64,000 bases of DNA, from positions 28,448,501 through 28,512,500 of the forward strand of contig NC_016132.3 of NCBI RefSeq assembly GCF_000005505.3, given 5' to 3'. The stretch comes from Brachypodium distachyon (Eukaryota > Streptophyta > Magnoliopsida > Poales > Poaceae). Shown here in pieces: positions 21,413-32,600 of this stretch (its first letter is position 1; each line of letters starts with the position of its first letter). The notes under the pieces are model-generated. The model was not told the DNA's origin. It did not search any database and worked only from the letters and a program-made list of their open reading frames with translations. The position numbers and the translations under genes are program-made.

Positions 21413-22361
21413 TGATGAGGACATCCCAAGTAATGATACAATCACAACCCCTACAGCACCTACACCTCAAGTACCGGAGATACATGGACCAATTACTAGA
21501 GCTCGTGCACGACAACTAAATTATCAGGTACTTTCGTTCCTCGGTACTTCATTTAATATTAATGAGAATATGCTGCTGCCTAAGATGGGTTCTTTTATGT
21601 GTTTTAGGAATGAAGGACCTAGCTTGGACCTCAAGGATCAGCGTTGGACAGCAAACCATGGAGGTGGCAGCAAGGTGGCGGGAGCTAGCTCAAGTGATGA
21701 TTTCAAAACATTGAAACCGCCATAACGAGAGATGAGAAGAAGGCCGCATCCTTTTCATCAATGGGATTTCGGCCAAGTGGAGGATTGCCCCTCCAATGGG
21801 TATCTATGGGCCAAAGATGAGAGTTATAACCTTGCTTTATTGGGCTTAAGGGCATGTAATAGGGTCCAGCCAATTTTTAGATGTTTTCGTTGTGTTTTAG
21901 GAGGATTCCTAGGCCGTTTCGGAGTCCCTCAAGGCGAAAACCACCTAGTTCCCCTCGTATTTATACCCCATGAGCCCCCCCATGGAGCCTTGGGTTTTGA
22001 TTAGATAAAGTTTAGCCTTTGCTACTTTCGTGTAATCGCGTGTGTCGGTTAGACCACCTGTTTTACCGTCATCAAGACTCCAACTATATTGAGTATTCAG
22101 ATTCGTGAACCTTCATATCTCCTATTCGCAATTTCAGATTGCTTTTCATCTTGTTCTTGCTTATTCTTCGATTGATTGCAGGAACAAAGACCTTCGTGGT
22201 CAGGTTGATCGTGCCGCCGCGGGATCAATAACCTTCTGGAGTTGGTGTATCGATCGCTAAGGCGCTGCCTCCTAAGTTGTAGTCGGATCGTCAATGTCAC
22301 CTCCTACCAAATCGATAATTAGGTATCTCATCGAAAGATCAGGACACCCTCGAGGCTATCA
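21413..22361 (+). repeat. CRM-like 5' LTR
   Basis: The LTR is 949 bp, TGATGAGG to GGCTATCA. The TATA-like TATTTATA is at 21958-21965. In the first 310 bp the polyprotein frame is open (DEDIPSND... to DFKTLKPP, stop near 21723), so this LTR preserves the C-terminal coding end that the 3' LTR has lost to a TGA. Confidence 0.92.
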
Positions 22362-22363
22362 CG

Positions 22364-22375
22364 TGGTATTAGAGC
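22364..22375 (+). promoter_or_regulatory. Primer-binding site of CRM-like element
   Basis: TGGTATTAGAGC, two bases after the LTR end, corresponds to TGGTATCAGAGC, the complement of the initiator-Met tRNA 3' end, with one change. The related noaCRM element has the unmutated form at 45755. Confidence 0.88.
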
Positions 22376-23933
22376 TTAAGGTTGCTCGGTGAGATTTTTC
22401 CAGTTTATCTGTAGTTTAGATCTGTTTTTACCTATCGTCCAGAAAAAGCCAAACAAAAATTAGAATTAGTTACCTTGTCCTAGAACCAATCTGAGCCTTG
22501 CAATTTTCACATTAGTATTTGCATTGTTGAATCTTTGCTGCATTAATCGTGTCGAGTTGCTGGATTAGATTGGATTGTTTTTCAGATTTTTTCTACTAGA
22601 TCGAACTTGCTTTTGGTTTTCTTGTTCTTTGTGTGACGCAGGTTTCCTTCATCAATCTTCCGCCGCCAAACTTCCTGCCACACCACCGCCATAATCTTCC
22701 GCCGCCACCATATCTTCCACCGAGTCCCTCTTCGAGTCCTACACCGAGTCCCTCTTCCAGTCCTACACCGAGTCCCTCGTCGAGTCCTACATCGAGTCGG
22801 CAAGTTATAGTTTTCAGCCGCGAGTTCGAGTCCGAGTCCAATCAAGAGTGCTTTTGGAAAGTGTTTCATAATAGATCGAATTTTATTTAGAGATCAAGTT
22901 GTTCGGAAAGTTGTGAAAAAAAAGAAGGGAAAGAAAAAAAAAGGGAAGAAAGAAAGAAAAAAAAACGAAAAAAAAAAGAGAAAGAGTTCGAGTCAGTTTC
23001 GGACCCGAGTCCGAGTAGAATTATAGTTTCGGGTGGGTTTGACCCGTGTTCAGTAAAACGGACGTATCTTTTGCCTACCAACTCGTATTTGGACGTTCTT
23101 GGACTTTTTGGAAAGCTCAAGACGAAGCGCATCAGGAAATATCTAGGGCATTGCCCTACACTTTGACCCTCAAATTCGACCTCTAAGGTGGACTTTTCGA
23201 GCTCCAAAGTTTCTGCACCCGTTTTACGGCACCGGGGCAGCGCAGTATATCTCAGTTTTCTCCACCGTCCGACCTCCGTTTCGAGTGATCTTGCACTTGT
23301 TGGAAAGCTTGTTTCTATATGCTTCTAACCCATATTTTCTCATATTTTTCTGAGTTTTCCTTACTACAGCCTTTGCTATTCTCCTACGGACCGACGTGCA
23401 GCTTTCCGGTCTTAACTTCTTTTGCGTGAGTTTCTGGGGATAAAAAAAAAGAAAAAGAAAATAGAAAAGAATAAGAAGCCAAACAGAAGGCCACAAAAAG
23501 AAAAAAAAAGAGAAAAAAAATATTCCCCAGAGATTTACTTGTTTTACCTTTCATTTGATATTTCCTTTCTACCTTTTTCAGTATCTAGGCTTAGTTAATT
23601 TCTGTAATTCGTTCTTGTCGACTCTAGCAACTAGGACTAGCATTTTTGAGCATATTTTCAACTTTGCATTGCTGATTTGATTATTCGCTTTTCCTTAATA
23701 CTCACATAAGCCTCCAAGCTCCACTATTCTACACCTAGGTTGGTTTGCCTCGAGGCATCGATACACTAATCTTCGGAGGGTTTGTTCTCGCCGCTGGCCA
23801 TCACCTTCCTATTTGCTGGGTAAGAACGAGTAAGAACTTGATTAAAAGTTGAGTGGAGTGATCTTTGGAACCCCACATCCTAGTAGTGCATAGGGACTTT
23901 TCCTTATGATTTGTTTCTTGTTTTCTCCTAACG
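22376..23933 (+). other. CRM-like 5' leader
   Basis: A leader of 1.56 kb without a credible gene, very similar to 45767-47294 of the noaCRM element. It contains about four copies of a 24-bp CACCGAGTCCCTCTTCGAGTCCTA-type repeat (about 22715-22800) and two A/G-rich tracts (22917-22985 and 23440-23521). The packaging and dimerisation signals are expected here. Confidence 0.7.
22715..22800 (+). repeat. 24-bp tandem repeat in CRM leader
   Basis: Imperfect copies of a unit containing CACCGAGTCCCTC and GAGTCCTA. A diverged version with similar copy number is at about 46100-46205 in the noaCRM leader. Confidence 0.75.
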
Positions 23934-26063
23934 ATGGCAGGTTCTGATGATGATTGACAAGGCCACTCTCCACGCACAAAGGGCATTATTTCACATTTTG
24001 ATCGCAAGCTTAGGCTCCGTAACGAGGAGCTGGATGAGGACGTTCGCGTTGCGAATGAGAGACTTGGAACCTTGGAGAGCGCGCACATTGAAACAAATAC
24101 CAAGCTAACATCTTTACAGAATTCTGTTGCTACCATTAGTACTTCTCTGGCAGAAATCACGACGCAACTGGCGGCAATTGCTGCAACGACCATCGCTACA
24201 CCGGGAGGAAACAATACACACAACCAGCGGACCGCTAATAACGGTACCTTCACAAGCGAGGTTGAGGAGAACGACGACGACTACTCTGCGGATACGGAAC
24301 ACGACGGGGCCGTAAACCATCACAACGACCGTGATCATCGCCGAACTCGTTTCAACCGCCGAGGTATGGGACCGACACGACCTCACAGAGAGGAACATGA
24401 CTCGCTGCATTCTATTAAACTTAAGGTTCCTCCTTTTGATGGAAAATATGACCCTGATGCTTACCTTACATGGGAATTAGAATTGAGTCAAAAATTTACT
24501 TGCCATGATTTTCCTGCTAATAAGAGGGTTAGGGCTGCTACTAGTGAGTTTACTGATTTTACTTCTGTTTGGTGGCATGAGTATTGTATTGCACATCCTA
24601 ACACTATACCACCAACATGGGATGATTTGAAAAGAATTATGCGCGCTAGATATGTTCCTTCATACTATTCGCGTGACTTGTTAAAGAAACTACAACAATT
24701 AAGGCAAGGTAGTAATTCTGTCCAAGATTATTATCAAGAAATGCAAAAGAACATGTTACGTTGTGGTTTAGTTGAGAATGAGGAAGCAGCTATGGCTAGA
24801 TTCTTTGGTGGTTTAAATCGTGAAATTGCTGACATTTTTTATTATAAGGAGTATAATTCTATCAATCGATTGTTTCACATTGCTTGCAAAGCTGAAAGGG
24901 AAGTGCAGGGACGACACGCGAACGCGCGGACTAACTTTTCTGCAGGTCATACTTCCTCATGGGCAGCACGCAGCCCCGCTGCCCCTTCCACACGCCCAGC
25001 TGCACCCCCTACACGTCCGGCTGTTCCGACTACTTCCACCAACAAGCAAAGTACCTCTACACCTACATCCGCAAAGGTTGGACCAGCAGCAACAAGAAAT
25101 ACACCCGCTGCCTCTGCACAAAGTTCAGCAGCGTCCGTTGCTTCCACCGGACGGACCGGAGATAACCAATGTCGTAGGTGCAAAGGATACGGGCATTTTC
25201 AGCGGGACTGTCCAACCAAACGCGTTATGATCATACGTGAAGATGGAGTATATGATTCAGCCAGTGATTTTGACGAAGCTACCTATGCTCTCATTGCCGA
25301 GGAAGAGCAAGAAGACCCCGCTGCCCACCATGACGAGGAGTTAATGGGAGCTGAAGCCGCTGATCAGTACTTGAGTTTGATTGCACAACGCACCTTGAGC
25401 GTCCAAATGAGCCACGCCGAACAAAATCAGCAGCATAACTTGTTCCAAACAAAAGGGGTCATCAAGGAGCGCGTTGTTCGTATCATCATAGATGGGGGAA
25501 GTTGCAATAATTTGGCCAGCACGGAGATGGTGGAAAAACTTGTTCTTACCACCAGGCCGCACCCCCACCCTTACTACATTCAATGGTTTAACAACAGCGG
25601 TAAGCTCAAGGTAACTAGAACAGTCCGTGCACACTTTACTATTGGTACATATTCTGATTTTGTGGATTGTGATGTGGTACCTATGCAAGCATGTTCTATG
25701 TTACTCGGTCGTCCATGGCAATATGATACAGATTCTGTTCATCATGGTAGAACTAATCATTATTCTTTTATGCATGCTGGTAAGAAAATTGGTTTGAAAC
25801 CTATGACTCCTGAACAAATTGTGAAAGATGATCTTGCTAGAGCTAGTAGAGCAAAGAGCAAAGAGAAGGATAAGAGTGAGAACCATAATGTCGCTAAAGA
25901 ATTTAAGCACCAAGCGTCTACTAGCAAATCTGAACCGAAACATGTTAATGAAATTAAATTGAAAGGTGCATGCTTGCTTGCAAGTAAATCCGATATTTCT
26001 GAGTTAGATACGAATATCTGTTTGCTATGCATTCATTTGCAAAGAGGCTTTGTTTTCATTTGA
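23934..26063 (+). pseudogene. gag-pro: CRM-like gag and protease
   Basis: ATG at 23934 (MAGSDDD) is followed by a TGA at 23955-23957, probably from CGA. The frame is then open to 26063; the first Met after the stop is at 24072. In order: a helical N-terminus, an acidic linker, the Retrotrans_gag capsid domain (about 24415-24910; PPFDGKYDPDAYLTWELEL, RYVPSYYSRDLLKKLQQL), a Pro/Thr/Ala-rich linker, a zinc knuckle CRRCKGYGHFQRDC (about 25170-25212) and an aspartic protease with active site IIIDGGSCNN (near 25490) and LLGRPWQYD. A +1 frameshift near 26050 separates it from RT. Confidence 0.92.
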
Positions 26064-28738
26064 GGATATGCCTCCCTCTTTGCCCCCTGCTGTTACTCAC
26101 GTTTTGCAGGAGTATTCCGACATCTTTCCACAAGACGTACCACTAGGATTACCACCTATTCGAGGGATTGAACATCAAATTGATTTAATTCCTGGTGCTT
26201 CGTTGCCCAACCATGCGCCCTACCGTACCAATCCAGAGGAGACGAAGGAGATTCAACGACAAGTTCAAGAATTGCTCGACAAAGGTTATATTCGTGAATC
26301 CCTTAGTCCTTGTGTTGTTCCTGTTATTTTGGTACCAAAGAAAGATGGTTCTTGGCGTATGTGTGTAGATTGTAGAGCTATTAATAACATTACTATTCGC
26401 TATCGTCACCCAATTCCTAGACTTGATGATATGTTTTACGTGCATTTAAAACTAAGTTTGGACTATATGAGTGGTTACTCATGCCTTTCGGTCTTACTAA
26501 CGCACCTAGCACTTTCATGCGGTTAATGAACGAAGTTTTACGTGCTTTCATAGGACGATTTGTGGTGGTTTATTTTGATGATATATTGATTTACAGCAGC
26601 TCTTTAGAAGACCACTTGAATCATTTACGTGCTGTTTTTGATGCTTTGAGAGATGCACGTTTGTTTGGTAACCTTGAGAAGTGCACCTTTTGCACCGATC
26701 GAGTTTCGTTTCTTGGCTATGTTGTCACTCCACAGGGCATAGAAGTTGATAAGGCCAAGATCGACGCTATTCAAAGCTGGCCAACTCCAACAACGGTCAC
26801 CCAAGTGAGGAGCTTTCTTGGACTCGCTGGGTTTTATCGCCGCTTTGTAAAGGATTTCAGCACCCTTGCTGCACCGCTTAATGAGCTCACAAAGAAGGAC
26901 GTTCCATATGTATGGGGCGCTGCACAAGAAGAAGCTTTTCTCATATTGAAAGATAAGTTGACACATGCTCCTTTACTCCAACTTCCTGATTTTAATAAGA
27001 CTTTTGAGTTGGAGTGTGATGCTAGTGGAATCGGTTTAGGAGGTGTGTTGTTACAAGACGGAAAACCTGTTGCATACTTTAGTGAAAAATTGAGTGGGCC
27101 TAGTCTGAATTATTCTACTTATGATAAGGAATTATATGCTCTCGTTCGGACTTTAGAAACATGGCAACATTATTTATGGCCCAAAGAATTTGTTATACAT
27201 TCTGATCATGAATCTTTGAAGCATATTTGTAGTCAAGAAAAGCTGAACCGTCGTCATGCTAAATGGGTTGAATTTATTGAGTCTTTTCCGTATGTTATTA
27301 AACATAAGAAGGGTAAAGATAATGTTATTGCTGATGCGTTATCACGTCGTTATACCTTGTTATCTCAGCTTGATTTTCGGATATTTGGATTGGAGACTAT
27401 AAAAGAACAATACGAATATGATGCAGATTTTAAGGATGTTTTGCAGCATTGTAAAGAGAGCAGAACATGGAACAAGTTCGTCATTAATGATGGATTTGTG
27501 TTCCGTGCTAACAAGCTATGCATCCCAGATAGCTCCGTTCGTCTTTTGTTGTTACAGGAGGCACATGGAGGAGGGTTGATGGGTCACTTCGGCGTGAAGA
27601 AGACCGAAGATGTGCTCGCTGATCATTTCTTTTGGCCTCGGATGAGACGGGATGTTGAGAGATTTATCGCTCGCTGCACTACATGTCAAAAAGCTAAGTC
27701 ACGACTCAATCCTCATGGTTTATATATGCCTCTCCCTGTTCCTAATGTTCCTTGGGAAGATATATCAACGGATTTTGTTTTGGGATTGCCTCGAACTAAG
27801 AAGGGGAGGGATAGCATATTTGTTGTTGTTGATAGATTTTCTAAGATGGCACATTTTATACCTTGTCATAAGAGCGATGATGCTACAAATGTTGCTGATT
27901 TATTCTTTCGTGAAATTGTTCGCTTGCATGGTGTGCCCAATACTATAGTTTCAGATCGTGACACAAAATTTCTTAGCCACTTTTGGAGATGTTTATGGGC
28001 TAAGTTGGGGACTAAATTGCTTTTTAGTACTACATGTCATCCCCAAACAGATGGACAAACTGAAGTTGTTAATTGAACATTATCTACTATGCTTAGGGCT
28101 GTTTTAAAGAAGAACTTGAAAATGTGGGAAGAATGTTTACCTCATATTGAATTTGCTTATAATCGTTCACTGCATTCAACCACAAAATTGTGCCCTTTTG
28201 AAATTGTTTATGGTTTTATACCTCGTGCACCAATTGATTTGCTACCTTTGCCAACTTCTGAAAAAGTTAACTTTGATGCTAAGGAACGTGCTGAACTTAT
28301 AATAAAATGCATGAGACGACTAAAGAGAACATTGAGCGCATGAATTCTAAGTATAAACTTGCGGGAGATAGGGCAGAAAACAAATTGTGTTTGAACCTGG
28401 AGATCTTGTTTCAGCATTTGCGCAAAGATCGTTTCCCTGATTTGCGCAAGTCTAAGTTAATGCCACGAGCTGATGGTCCTTTTAAGGTGTTAGCAAAAAT
28501 TAATGATAATGCATATAAACTTGAGCTACCTGCAGATTTTGGGGTTAGTCCCACGTTTAATATTGCAGATTTGAAGCCTTATTTGGGAGAAGAAGATGAA
28601 CTACCGTCGAGGACGACTTCGATTCAAGAAGGGGAGGATGATGAGGACATCCCAAGTAATGATACAATCACAGCCCCTACAGCACCTACACCTCAAGTAC
28701 CGGAGATACATGGACCAATTACTAGAGCTCGTGCATGA
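26050..28738 (+). pseudogene. pol: CRM-like pol: RT, RNase H, integrase, running into 3' LTR
   Basis: RT begins about 26065. At about 26430 roughly 100 bp is missing between LDDM and [10 protein letters not shown], removing motif A with its catalytic Asp and shifting the frame. The second part (26481-28076) is open. It has YFDDILIYS, RNase H ([26 protein letters not shown]) and integrase with zinc finger ([25 protein letters not shown]) and core D, D, E region ([28 protein letters not shown]). A TGA at 28074-28076 stands where Arg is expected. Further shifts occur near 28305 and 28365. The frame crosses the LTR border at 28639 and ends at a TGA (28736-28738), short of the end preserved in the 5' LTR. 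Confidence 0.92.
28626..28638 (+). other. Polypurine tract of CRM-like element
   Basis: AAGAAGGGGAGGA lies directly before the 3' LTR and also codes for part of the polyprotein (QEGED). Confidence 0.85.
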
Positions 28739-29604
28739 CAACTAAATTATCAGGTACTTTCGTTCCTCGGTACTTCATTTAATATTAATGAGAATATGCT
28801 GCTGCCTAAGATGGGTTCTTTTATGTGTTTTAGGAATGAAGGACCTAGCTTGGACCTCAAGGATCAGCGTTGGACAGCAAACCATGGAGGTGGCAGCAAG
28901 GTGGCGGGAGCTAGCTCAAGTGATGATTTCAGAACATTGAAACCGCCATAACGAGATATGAGAAGAAGGCCGCATCCTCTTCATCAATGGGATTTCGGCC
29001 AAGTGGAGGATTGCCCCTCCAATGGGTATCTATGGGCCAAACATGAGAGTTATAACCTTGCTTTATTGGGCTTAAGGCCATGTAATAGGGTCCAGCCAAT
29101 TTTTAGATGTTTTCGTTGTGTTTTAGGAGGATTCCTAGGCCGTTTCGGAGTTCCTCAAGGGCCTGGCCGAAAACCACCTAGTTCCCCTCGTATTTATACC
29201 CCATGAGCCCCCCCATGGAGCCTTGGGTTTTGATTAGATAAAGTTTAGCCTTTGCTACTTTCGTGTAATCGCGTGTGTCGGTTAGACCACCTGTTTTACC
29301 GTCATCAAGACTCCAACTATATTGAGTATTCAGATTCGTGAACCTTCATATCTCCTATTCGCAATTTCAGATTGCTTTTCATCTTGTTCTTGCTTGTTCT
29401 TGCTTGTTCTTCGATTGCTTGCAGGAACAAAGACCTTCGTGGTCAGGTTGATCGTGCCCCCGCGGGATCAATAACCTTCTGGAGTTGGTGTATCGATCGC
29501 TAAGGCGCTGCCTCCTAGGTTGTAGTCGGATCGTCAACGTCACCTCCTACCAAATCGATAATTAGGTATCTCATCGAAAGATCGGGACACCCTCGAGGCT
29601 ATCA
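28639..29604 (+). repeat. CRM-like 3' LTR
   Basis: The LTR is 966 bp. TATA-like TATTTATA is at 29191-29198. Compared with the 5' LTR it has an extra 8 bp near 29160 and an extra 11-12 bp from a TTCTTGCTTG duplication near 29398. It is followed by GCGGT. Confidence 0.92.
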
Positions 29605-29609
29605 GCGGT
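29605..29609. other. Target site duplication GCGGT (right)
   Basis: Matches 21408-21412. Confidence 0.92.
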
Positions 29610-32600
29610 GGTGCCGGATGCGGAATGCCCTCGCCGTGCGGGAACGCCCTCCTCGGGGGCGTGACAGGGCGCGCGCCGAGGAGCGGCGCGAGTCCGACTA
29701 TTCCGGCGGCGACGAGCCAGGCTTCCAGGAGCCTCGTGGCGTCGCCTGCATCCATGGGGGAGCTTACGCTCTCCCATCCCACGCCGCGGTGTGCGCGCTG
29801 TTGCCGGATGCGGAGCCGCAACAGCCGCTGAGGTGGTCGCACGTGCCGATCACCTTCAGCGCCGACGACCACCCGGTGCGACAATTGGGTTCCAGGGTAA
29901 TACCCTTCGTCGTCTCGTCGATCATTAGCAATATGACGGTGACCAAGGTGCTGGTGGACAACGAAGCAGGGCTTAACCTCCTATCCGCCAAGCTGGTGGA
30001 AAAGCTCCAGCTGCCGATGGAGCAGCTGAAGCCCACCGAACCGTTCCGGGGGATGAACCCCGGGATCGTGCGCCCGCCGAGACGCATCACGCTGCCGGTC
30101 ACCTTTGGGTCCCGAGAAGCATTTAGGACCGAGCAGATAGTGTTCAACGTGGCGCATACCCCGTTCCCCTACAACGGGATCCTTGGTCAGCCGGCACTGA
30201 TCAAGTTTATGGCGGCTACGCATTGCGCCTACGGCGTGATGAAGATGCCGTCCGTCTACGGAGTCCTCTCCATCGGGTGCAATCTCAAAGACGCTGCTTG
30301 GTGCGTTGGCGAGGTCGTCCGGGCCGCTGCTGCAGCTGACGCCGGCGACGAAGGTGTTCTCGAGGACGACGCCTTGCCGGGTGACGCCCCGACAACGAAG
30401 AAGCCCCGCGCCACCCCGCAAGGCGCAGGCTCGGGCTCGCGTCCCGGCAAGCGGCGAGGGCTCCGGGAGGAGGCCGCCAAAGTGAAGAAGCTGCCCCTCC
30501 AAGCCGGCGATAAGGAGCGCACCGTTACCATCAGTGTGAACCTGACCGCCGAATAGGAAAGCGCCCTCGTCACCTTCCTCCGGGAAAACGCCGACGTGTT
30601 CGCCTGGGAACCGTCGGACCTTCCCGGAGTCCCCAGGGAGGTGATTGAGCATCGGCTCGCGGTGCGCCCGGACGCGCACCCCGTCAAGCAGAAGATCCGG
30701 CGGCAGGCACAAGAGCGGAAAGATTTTATCAAGCAAGAGGTGGGCAAGCTCAAGTCTGCCGGGGCGATCAGAGAAGTTTTGTACCCCACTTGGCTGGCTA
30801 ACCCTGTAGTAGTGCCCAAAGGGGGGAATAAGCTTCGCATGTGCGTAGATTTTACCGATCTTAACCGTGCGTGCCCCAAGGATCCCTTCCCTGTACCCCG
30901 TATCGACCAGATAGTTGATTCTACCGCTGGTTGTGACCTGCTGAGTTTTCTGGATGCTTTCTCCGGCTACCATCAAATCAAGATGGCGGTCGAGGATGAG
31001 GAAAAGACAACGTTTATCACCCCGGTTGGCTGCTACTGCTATACGTGCATGCCTTTCGGGTTGAAGAACGCGGGCTCCACATTCCAGCGCGCCCTGCGAG
31101 AATGTTTGGGGCCCCAGCTAGGCCGCAGCGCGGAGGCCTTCATGGATGACATCGTCATCAAATCGAAGCGTAGGGACTCGCTGATTGATGACCTGCGGGA
31201 GACATTTGACAACCTCCACAAGATCAAGCTCAGGCAGAACCCTGATAAGTGCACCTTCGGTGTCAACTCCGGGCAGCTTCTGGGTTTCTTGGTTTCACAC
31301 CAGGGGATACAGGGCAACCCGACCAAAATAGAAGCCATCGAGAAGATGGAGGCCCCCCGCAAGGTGAAAGATGTCCAGCGACTCAACGGCTGCGTTGCCG
31401 CGCTTGGACGCTTCATCTCCAGGCTGGGCGAGCGTGCCCTGCCTTTCTTCCAGGTAATGAAGAAGAAGGGTCCAGTCGACTGGACTGCCGAGGCCGAGGC
31501 GGCGCTCCAGGAACTCAAGCGATACCTGAGGTCACCGCCCATCCTCGTCGCCCCCAAGTTGGGCGAGCCGTTGCTACTCTACTTAGCGGCGACTGACTAG
31601 GTGGTCAGCTCAGTGCTGGTTGCCGAGAGGGAGGAAGACATCCCGGGGATTGGGGCTGCGGGGCAGGGGGCTTAGCAGCCTCCAGCAACCGCCTCAAACC
31701 CAGGGACCACCCTAGAGCTGGCAACCCCAGCGCCTCGAAAGCGGTTGGTGCAGCGACCGGTATACTTCGTCAGTACGGTGTTGCGCGATGCACGGACAAG
31801 ATACCCGCAAGTACAGAAGCTCCTTCTGGGGATTCTCCTTGCGTCCCGTAAGTTGCGCCACTACTTCCAGGCGCACCACGTCACGGTGGTGTCCGGGTTC
31901 TGCCTCGAGAGGACCCTCACCAACCGTGAAGCCACCGGGAGGGTGGCCGAATGGAGGATGGAGCTATCGGAGTTTGACCTCCACTTCGCCAACTCCAAAA
32001 ACATCAAGAGCACGGCCCTGGCGGACTTCATCGCGGAGTGGACGTCCACGGGCGTAGAAGAAAGTGAGTCGGAGACCGGCCTTCCCGGCAAGCTGGACGA
32101 GGACCACTGGGTCCTCTACTTCGACGGTGCGTTCAGTCTCCAGGGAGCGGGGGCTAGGGTCGTCATCGACTCACCCACAGGGGACCAGCTGCGGTTCGCC
32201 GTCCAACTCAACTTCGCTAACTCCACCAACAACACGGCGGAGTACGAAGGCCTGCTTGTCAGGCTGCGGGCAGCGATCGCCCTCGACATTAAGCGCCTAG
32301 TTGTTCACGGTGATTCCCAGCTTGTGATCAACCAGGTGAACAAGGACTACGATTGCCCTCAAATGGCGCTGTACATAGAAGAGGTCCGCAAGCTGGAACG
32401 GAAGTTCAAGGGTTTGCGCTTTGAGCACGTCAAGCGAAGGGACAACTTCGCTGCTGACGAGCTGACCAAGATGGCAGCAGAGCGCCGGAAGCCTCCGGCG
32501 GGGGTGTTCTGTCAGAAGCAACTGGCTCCTTCAGTCACCCCCCAGCCGGCTGCCGGGGATGCCCCTCCGGCAACCGAGGGAACCCCTGCAGTCGCAGGGG

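Larger units (their letters stand above)
21413..29604 (+). mobile_element. CRM-like Ty3/gypsy retrotransposon, full length but inactive
   Basis: This 8.2-kb element has two LTRs (TGAT...ATCA), a primer-binding site, a polypurine tract, gag-protease and pol, all in one orientation and flanked by the GCGGT duplication. The LTR start TGATGAGGACATCC and the coding sequence that runs on into the LTR are features of CRM-clade (centromeric) chromoviruses; naming the clade is from memory of that family, without a phylogeny. The LTRs differ at about 14 of 949 aligned bases plus two short indels. At a commonly used grass rate (1.3e-8 per site per year) this is roughly half a million years. A deletion in RT, several TGA codons and frameshifts make it non-autonomous now. 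It sits in the gag of a Tat element. Confidence 0.9.

Noticed and set aside
22917..22985. A/G-rich tract as an extra polypurine tract or a poly(A) tail of a non-LTR element
   Set aside because: It recurs at the same place in the noaCRM leader, so it is an old part of the leader; there is no LINE or SINE sequence next to it.
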